Below, one piece after another: positions 57,034 through 64,000 of a DNA stretch of 64,000 nucleotides. The notes under the pieces were generated by a model. The model saw only the letters and a program-made list of their open reading frames with translations. It had not been told where the DNA came from and made no database searches. The stretch's first letter is position 1. Every line of letters begins with the position of its first letter. This stretch comes from Diplosphaera chodatii (lineage: Eukaryota > Chlorophyta > Trebouxiophyceae > Prasiolales > Stichococcaceae): the NCBI GenBank assembly GCA_032358165.1, contig JAALGY010000033.1, positions 1,302,001-1,366,000 on the forward strand. Reading direction: 5' to 3'. A program made the translations under genes and the position numbers.

Positions 57034-60000
57034 TCAGCATGCCGTCAGCTGCTGTGTCAGCGTCTGCACCGAGCGCTGCAGGCCGCTCAGGAGCGGACTG
57101 TTGCGCGGGTGCTGCGGTTTGAGCAGCGCCATGGCCTTGTCCAGGGAGCCCAAAATTGTTTCGCGCGGCGTGCTCTGCTTTGCAGACGCCTGCACCACCA
57201 TCAGCAGCGAGACGCACCCCGATATGGTGCGTGCCACCGACCCTTCCTGCACGCAGCACGGTGATCATAGTTTACAGAGGTGATGCCTGGTATGGTATGC
57301 TATGCAAGACACGCATTGACGCAGTCAGCATCTGGCAGTCATCACTTTCGATACACATGCACATGCAGCATGTCAGCACGACGATCTACACAGCGAGACT
57401 CGCCTGCAGGCCAACATTGCTGGTGGCCGGCTCCTTGAGCTTGGCGGCGATCAGCTGCTGCGCCGCAGCCCACACCTCCTCCCAGCTGCGCGCCTCCCCC
57501 AGCCGCAGCGGCTGCCCCGCCAGCTGCGGCGCGGCCGCCGGCCGTGGCGCAGGCGGCAGCTGCAGCGGCGGCGGGCGCGGAGGGCTCTCCAGCGTCAGCG
57601 TCGCCGCTGCCTGCGGCGACGTCGCGGGCTGCTGCAGCCGCTGCAGCTCGCCCTCCAGCGTCGCGTTCACTGCCTTGAGCTGCACGGCAGCGAGCAGTCC
57701 TCGTCACAGCGTGTATCGTGCCAAACTTGATTGGACCCCAGCCAGCATCTGTGAGTAGCCGCATGCTATTCCGTGGCAGGGCTGTGGGGGAAGGAGAAGG
57801 AGGGGTAGCTCTGTGTAGCAGCCAGGGCAGCGTGCCTGCATGAGGACGGCGGCGTAGGCGCGCTGGAAGCCCGGGGTGTAGTCGCCGGAGCCGGCCTCGC
57901 CCCCGGTGTGCATGCCGGCCGCCGCCTCCTCGTTCATGTTGCGCAGCTGCACCAGCAGCGCCTCCTTCTTGTCCAGCGCCGTCATGCCCTGCAGCACGCC
58001 AGACCACCATCTGGATCATCGGTCTGTCCGCGGTTTGGCAGGCAGCGGCTCTGTTCAGTGGTGCTGCTGCTGCCAAACGGAGTGTTTGAGCGGCAATTTG
58101 ACAACGACGAGTTGCGTGTGATATGTCTCGACGGCAGGCAGTGGCAGACGGCGGGCCGAGCTGGCAGCACGGGCGCGCGGCACCTCGGCCAGCGCGCGCA
58201 GGTCGGCGCTGTGGGCCTGGGAGGCGGCGGCGCGGGCCTCCTGCTGGGCGCGGCCCGCCGCGGGGCCCCGCTGCGGCGTGCCGTCGGGCGGCTGCCGGCC
58301 CCGCCCCTGCCGATCGAGAGTCAGCCCATCAGTGCGCGATCATATGACAGCACATGGATGGGTTCCAGGGCTGCCCCAGGTATGATAGGGAAACGCCGTA
58401 CTGCCTGCACTAGCCTGCATGTGGTGTCAATGCAGGCAGTGCCCGTCAGCACGCGCATGACTGGGCTGCAGCACCTGGGGCACGCCATTGGTGGCGCGAC
58501 GGCCGTTGAGCAGCAGGTGCCCCGAGGCCGACAGCAGCGCCGGCGGCAGGCTGTCCAGCGGGTCGATGGGCATCACGTCCACGTCCTTCACCAGCTCCAC
58601 GGCCAGCTCTCGACGGTCGAATTGCACCCTGCCGTGAGATGCAAACCATTCAGCCGGCCGCTTGCCCTGGGGCTGTGGGCTGGCAGCCGGACCGTTCTGC
58701 GGGATGCATATGTTGCCCACAGGCACAGCATTAGACAGAAGGCTACAGGGTGGATGCGCAGCTGGGCTGCCGTGCGCACCGGTAGCAGTTGGGCGCGACG
58801 GTGAGGACGTCGCCGTCGTGGAGGTGGCGGGTGACGGGGTGCCGCGCCGTCACGCGCTGCCCCACATGCAGCGGCTTGGGCATCTCCGCCGGCGTCTCGT
58901 TGCCGTAGCCCACCTGCACAAAGACTTGCCACACTGAACATGATCCTCGTGAGGCTGCCGGTGCCTGCTGCTGCACATTGTAAATCAGGTTATGGCAGTC
59001 GCTCAGCGGCCAATCGAAGTGCCGGCAGGCTGCCATGCCGAGTGCGCACCTCCTCGTACTTCGCGCGCACGATGTTGCGGTAGGTCTCCAGCTTGGCGCG
59101 CTCCTGGCGCAGGAAGGCCAGGCTGAGGCGGCGGGGGCGGCCCAGCGCCCGGCGCACCGCCCCCCACTCCCCCCGCGTCAGCCGCACCCCCGGCCCCAGC
59201 CCCACGTGCACCACAAACTCCTGTGGCCGCACGTCAAGGCTGAGTGTGGGTGACACATCCAGCAGCATTCGTGCAGGCCACTGCTGCGCAACCAGAGTGG
59301 AGCATGTCACCAAGTGACGCTGCAGGTGGTGTTACAGCCGGGCCACGGTGGGTGCGCGCGACTGGTGGGCCACCTGCAGCTCGGAGCGCATGAAGTAGGG
59401 GCGGTCGATGGCGGAGCAGAAGAACTCGGCGGTCGCCCAGCGGCGGGTGCGCGCCGACAGGCAGTGCCGCAGCACCACCTCCGCCGCCGTCATGGGCTCC
59501 CCGGTCTCGCCCTCCGCCCCTGCACAGCCAGCAGCACGGTTACGACGGCAGTGGCGGTTGTGCCAGTGTGAGGCTGAGACGATCGCAGGTCTCCATGCAA
59601 TATGTTGCATGCCCACCCAGCTTGGCGGGTGCGCCTGGCTGCAGGAGGGAAGCTGACTCTGGAGCGCTGCCGAGGGAAGGCAGCATCATGCCGCTGAGGT
59701 GGCCCAGCCGGTTGCTGGCGAACAGCGACTTGATGGGCGACATCATGGGCGGCGGCTTCTCTGGCTGTGGCTTGCGGCGCCGCCGCAGCCGCTGACCCTG
59801 CTGGCAGCAGCAGGTGAGCTTCATGACAGTTGGCTTGACACGTCTCGGGTCCACGCAGTGTGACCACACGACCTGCCCACGATATGAAGCACACGATGCG
59901 CATCATCTGTCCCCACATGTGGGCACACGCATCTAAGTGAGCTCACCCGAGGAGCATAGCCTGCCCCGTCCATGTCGTAGTCTGGCCCAACTGGGGCATC

Positions 60001-61964
60001 GCCATCCGCCCCGCTGATGGTCGGCCAGAAGCCGCCTGCTGATGCAGATGCCGGCCGGGGACCCTGGGCCGCTGCTGCTGCTGCCGAGGCCTGCCTGCGC
60101 GCGGCCTGGTTCGCTGCCCGCTTGCCCGGGCTCCGACCCTGCAGACACGTGCAGCCGCCTCAGAGCTGACTCGGCATGTGACCAAGCCCTCAGGCGCTGT
60201 AATGCACCCTGCTCGACAGCTGAGGTCCTGGGACATACCTTGGTGGCTGGGCTGCGGGGATACCGTGATTCGCCACCACCCTGGCTGAGGGGCTCCTGTT
60301 TGACTGTGGCACCTGCGCATTCGGCAGGCCACACTCACGAACATCGTCAGCGTGCGAATCCGCACATGTTTTCAGTGCCCTGAATGTGGTGACACAGGAG
60401 GCAGTCAGCGCGCGCCCACCATCAGCCGGACCAGAGTCGTCACGCCCAACCGACGCCAGGGACAGCAGCGCATCAACACCGACTGCCTGGTCGGCCTCGT
60501 TTCTCCGCTCAGAACGGCGTGTGGGCCTGCAAGCAAGGAGCCTTCAGCATGTCCTCAAGTCATGTCCAGTCGGTGGCGAAACATCAAGTACCCAAGATGC
60601 ACTGTCTGACACATGCTCCTTCAACGATGAAGGTTGTCCTGGTATGAGCGTGCAGGATGCATTACCTGGGTGTCTCGGCGTCGTCTCTGAACAACGCTGT
60701 CTGTATGCGGCGCCGCTTGACAGAGGAGCTGGGCGCCTCCTCGAGATCACGCTCCCGCAGGTGGGCAGCACGCGGGCTGCCCCACGCGGCACCCGCCACC
60801 GTGGCTGCCGCCCGCTTCGGCCGCCCGCTGGCTGTCGTCTGCCCATTGGCGCCCGATGGGCCCCCCAGCTGCAGTGCATGCAGCCTGACCGTTCTGCCCC
60901 CCAGATACCACCACAGCTGGCCCGTTCCAAAGGCGCCCCTTCTCAGCAGGTGCGCAGGTCAGTAAGGGCGTGTTGCATGCTTTCCAACCCATTCGACACG
61001 GTGGCTCACCTTTGAGTTGGGGGTGGCATCAGCATCGACGGCGCGACCGCGCGGTGTGCGGCGGCCGCGTGCTGCAAAGTGGGGCGTGCTGGTGCCGCCG
61101 CTGATCAGGCTGCCTGCTGCGCCAATGCCGGCGTCGCTCGGCGTCGCATCCGACCGTGTCTGCGATGCCAGCAGTGGGAGTCAACAGGAGAATGACGTGC
61201 AAAGTGTAGTGTGCTGCCTTGGCATGCATGCACTGCAAAGACGGCTTGAGCGACAGTGGCATTCGACAACGACTCGTCCAACACCTTCGACGGCACTGCG
61301 TTGAAGCTGTCCTGCACCATGGCCAGCCAGGCAATCTCCATGTGAAACTGCTTGTCGAGCGACAGGTAGCCCTTATGCTGGAGGTACAGCTCCTCACAGT
61401 CAGCAGCTGCCTGCCAGCCGGCAACCGCTTCCGCCACCTGCACGCACGATCATTACTACAGGCTCAGTCCTGATCAAAGGGATGAACTACCTCCTTTGCA
61501 TGTTGCGGATCCATGTATGATGCCGCTGATGCAGGGCGGGGAGACATGTGACGGAGTTGCCACGCGGAAGCAGTTGACCTTCTGCCAACTTTTGGTGCCG
61601 TGCTGATGGAAGGCAGCCAGGAACGACGACGCCTGCTCCTGATTCCACAGGTGCAAAGTGTTCTCCTCGGTGGCCGCGTCGCCCTGCATACACAGCAGCC
61701 CTGTGTCGGTCAACCTCGTCTGGCCAGACACTGACAGCTCCAGGGGGCGCAGCGGCACTGCATGCGACGGAGTCACCGACACGGCAGCCCAGCCGCCTGG
61801 TGACGCTTTGATAGCACGATAGAAGCTCAGCTGCAGCCGCGCAGTCGTTATGATGTGCCGTTGATATTAATATGCATGCGCACCAGCTGCTGCAGGCCAT
61901 CATTGAGTGCGGCCTTGACGCTGGGCTTCCGCGCCCGCCGCGCCCTCTCTGGACTCGCCGCCAT
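57034..61964 (-). CDS. LIN9 / ALWAYS EARLY protein (DREAM/MuvB complex)
   Basis: A large multi-exon gene starting MAASPERARRARKPSVKAAL at 61964. An upstream exon at about 61690-61550 carries a SANT/Myb-like segment (LWNQEQASSFLAAFHQHGTK), then CEELYLQHKGYLSLDKQFHM at about 61380. A basic Ala/Gly/Ser linker follows. The DIRP domain diagnostic of LIN9/ALY/Mip130 lies at about 59500-59040: ATAEFFCSAIDRPYFMRSEL, VHVGLGPGVRLTRGEWGAVR and RALGRPRRLSLAFLRQERAK with LETYRNIVRAKYEEVRT. A Tudor-like part continues at about 58910-58510: GQRVTARHPVTRHLHDGDVL and VQFDRRELAVELVKDVDVMP. C-terminal coiled-coil and Pro/Ala-rich exons end ILGSLDKAMALLKPQHPRNS and TLTQQLTAC. LIN9 is a core MuvB/DREAM subunit that controls cell-cycle genes. 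Exon borders are only partly fixed. Confidence 0.9.
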
Positions 61965-62471
61965 ATGAGAAATGGTATCCGGTCGCGGGACTGAACACCA
62001 CGGGGCACGCGCGTCGCTGGACTGCCTACAACGTCCACCTCCTGATGCCAGCTGTCGTCCCCAGGCCCCGTTGCAGCTGTCAGACGGCTGGGTTATCGGC
62101 TAACATCAGCCAAAAGCAACTTGTAAAGCGCAAGCTCGGTTGTTCAAGACAGAACATGGCTTCACATCGGTGACCTTGGACCACCTGTGGTATGCAGCTG
62201 CAACCCGGTATCAACCTGATTGTTGTGAACCGACGATCATGCGTCTGCGTAGCCAAGTGCGACACGACTACAACAAGCGTGCGGATGGTGCTGCTCGGCA
62301 AGCGCTCAGCTATAAATGGTGCATCGGCCTGGGAACATTTGCGTTTTGCGCGACCGGCGGTAGGAGCATGGAAGCAGCAGGTGCGACAGTGGTCACCCAC
62401 CAGCAGACCCACCGTCTGCCGACCCTGTGGTTGTCGTGTCTGTGACTGGACAGTAGCGTAGATCGGTGACA
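61965..62471. promoter_or_regulatory. Divergent promoter region, LIN9 and a small membrane protein
   Basis: This 507 bp lies between a leftward and a rightward start codon. Both promoters are expected here. No clear motif was recognised. Confidence 0.45.
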
Positions 62472-62753
62472 ATGGCGGGCGTTGCTGTGGATGGCAGCCC
62501 CTGGGTCACCGGCCTGCAAGCGAGTGGCGTCGTGGTTGCCACCCTGACCTGCACCGTCATCGGGGCCTCGCTCGCCGCACGTGCCATTTCCAGGAGGGCC
62601 TTGGAGTCTGGCGCCAATGACTTCACGGCGCCTACCCAGCGGCGGCGCTTCACTCCAGAGGAATACTCAGCAGCACAGCAGCAGCAACCAACCGAGTGGA
62701 AGGAGGAGCCCGAGACGCTGTACGAGCAGCAGCCCAGCGAGGATAGCAAGTGA
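62472..62753 (+). CDS. Small single-pass membrane protein, unknown
   Basis: An intact 93-aa frame starts MAGVAVDGSPWVTGLQASGV, has a hydrophobic segment (VVVATLTCTVIGASLAAR, about residues 20-37), and a hydrophilic tail with RRRFTPEEYSAAQQQQPTEW and EPETLYEQQPSEDSK. The arrangement, a short N-terminus, one membrane helix and an acidic Gln-rich tail, is like many small mitochondrial or ER proteins, but I recognise no family. It diverges from LIN9. The frame is clean and well placed, so a real gene is likely. Confidence 0.6.
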   Translation: MAGVAVDGSPWVTGLQASGVVVATLTCTVIGASLAARAISRRALESGANDFTAPTQRRRFTPEEYSAAQQQQPTEWKEEPETLYEQQPSEDSK

Positions 62754-63478
62754 GGTTCTAGTATGCTGATCGTCCGGTGTGGACATATGGTCAGGTTGGC
62801 GCCAGATTGAATGATGAGAGAGCGTCTGCACTGGAACTTCAGACACTTCAGCATCTCATGAGGATACTGGGGTGGTAAATAGTGGTTCGTGTAGATGTGA
62901 GAAGATGTGGGTCGCTCATTGCTTTGCAGCAAATCAACCAAGTGAACACGGTTGAGTTTCTGCTGTTTGCCACAGCCATATGTTAGCCTTCGTAATTGAC
63001 TGCAGTACGCGATCTTGTAGTGCAATGCCTTCTGCATGCTTCAATTACAGCTGATCAAGCAAGCATGTGCATTAGATACTGAGGTAGGGCAGATACTTGC
63101 ATGTACGCCACGAAACGTCAGCAGCACTTTGGTTGCATGAATGCCAGTCCTCATCTATGCTAGGCGCTGCTATTCAATTGAGACTTCCGCTCTCGCCTGC
63201 CCTCTGCCCGGACATGATCCGATGCCGATGAAAATCCGAAGCAGCATGCAGCTACGTTCGCCAGTTCTGCACACAGCCGGCGCCTGGTTCGCGCCATGGC
63301 TGCCAGAGATAAATGGAGTAGCCCAAACAGGGCGCCCTTTCAGCACATTCTTTCAGGCTGATGAAGTTGCGCCACGATCCCTCTGAATATGGAAGCTGCC
63401 AGCAGCACGCTGCTGTTGCCGTGTCTTCTGTCTCCAAGAAGTGGGCCAGCGCTTTGGTCTGACCCTCCGCAGCCCAGC
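62754..63478. other. Convergent 3' regions
   Basis: This 725 bp lies between the small rightward gene and the end of the last leftward gene. The left half is AT-richer than most of the window and should contain 3' UTRs. No gene or RNA was recognised. Confidence 0.45.
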
Positions 63479-64000
63479 TTACGAGCCGGCAACCACATAG
63501 TAATGCTTGACGCCCGCTCGGTCGATGATGATGCGCCGCGTCTGGCCCCGCCGCCAGTCGGGGGCCCACACTCCCCGGTCGTCGACCTGCGCTGGGCAGG
63601 CCATGGCTTAGCATTCGTAAGGACGAGGCAACCCGCTGAAAGTTGAGCAGCTAAGGGGCAAGACCTAGAGCAGCCAGTGTGACCTAGGAGCGTCAGCAAA
63701 GTTGGCCCCACCTTGCCCGACTTGACAGGGACAAGGGTGCCTGGCTTGGGCTTCAGCCCCAGCAGCATCTCCGCCTCCGACTCGTCCATCGGCTCCTCAG
63801 CTCCGGCTGCAAGTCGCAGCGGAGGACACTCGGGCAAGGCAACAGATGTGAGGGCGCATGTTGCAGCAGGCGTCTGTCGGTGCTGGTGACCGTCAGCTCG
63901 CGCATCTTCTTGACATGGGCATCATGATGCCTGATGGAACAGGACATGGCGCGAGGATCCTGCTACCTGGATAAGAGCGGTTGCGGGTCTGTCTGCCAGG
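63479..64000 (-). CDS. 3' end of an unknown gene (runs off the right edge)
   Basis: Two exons are supported by splice signals and phase. The last, 63586-63479, encodes VDDRGVWAPDWRRGQTRRII and DRAGVKHYYVVAGS before TAA. The previous one ends at 63712 after EEPMDESEAEMLLGLKPKPG and TLVPVKSGK; its upstream border is unclear, though a candidate acceptor lies near 63880. Another upstream piece may encode HDAHVKKMRELT. The sequence looks coding and conserved in style, but I do not recognise the family. The 5' part lies outside the window. Confidence 0.5.

Overview
The window is nuclear DNA from a GC-rich, intron-dense eukaryote, most likely a green alga (Chlorophyta, perhaps trebouxiophyte-like). 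Evidence: split genes with about 80-250 nt introns that mostly end in TGCAG; plant-type proteins, namely an RBL11-type plastid rhomboid, an SnRK2 kinase, the HisH-HisF fusion of plants and fungi, a UPF0548/DUF1990 protein, a PHIP1-like RRM protein and an ALWAYS EARLY/LIN9 protein; and no bacterial operon features. No rRNA, tRNA, transposon or CRISPR array was recognised. Exon borders were placed by eye from GT/GC-AG signals and reading phase. Where all phases close, the model is firm; a border may still be off by a base.

Layout. 0-6.4 kb: 3' end of a coiled-coil gene (+), an NDUFS6-like complex I subunit (-), RPS14/uS11 (-), a UFD1+UBX fusion protein (-), and a plastid rhomboid (+) head to head with it. 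6.9-12.8 kb: a very long Gln/Ala-rich coiled-coil gene (-), possibly two genes. 13.2-14.4 kb: DUF1990 (+). 14.6-22.3 kb: 26-exon cohesin SMC1 (-). 22.7-24.2 kb: membrane protein of unknown function (+). 24.3-26.4 kb: PHIP1-like two-RRM protein (-). 26.6-29.2 kb: an array of about sixty short conserved cores in both orientations. 29.5-35.4 kb: METTL21-type methyltransferase (-), divergent from Elongator ELP2 (+). 35.7-41 kb: small membrane protein (-), ubiquilin/DSK2 (+), intronless SnRK2 (+). 41.6-46.6 kb: two tandem Msp1/ATAD1 AAA ATPases (-). 47.2-50.3 kb: imidazole glycerol phosphate synthase (+). 51.2-54.1 kb: F-box/LRR protein (+). 54.3-56.7 kb: PIG-W/GWT1 (-). 57.0-62.0 kb: LIN9/ALY (-). 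62.5 kb: small membrane protein (+). 63.5 kb to the right edge: partial unknown gene (-).

Most genes are housekeeping. Many sit in divergent pairs 200-620 bp apart that probably share promoters. Five of them (UFD1-UBX, plastid rhomboid, DSK2, two Msp1-like ATPases) belong to ubiquitin/Cdc48 or membrane-protein quality control. The least explained element is the 26.6-29.2 kb array: its 15-17 bp core is conserved while most spacers are not, it changes orientation several times, and it carries a second recurring motif, GATGACGCGT.
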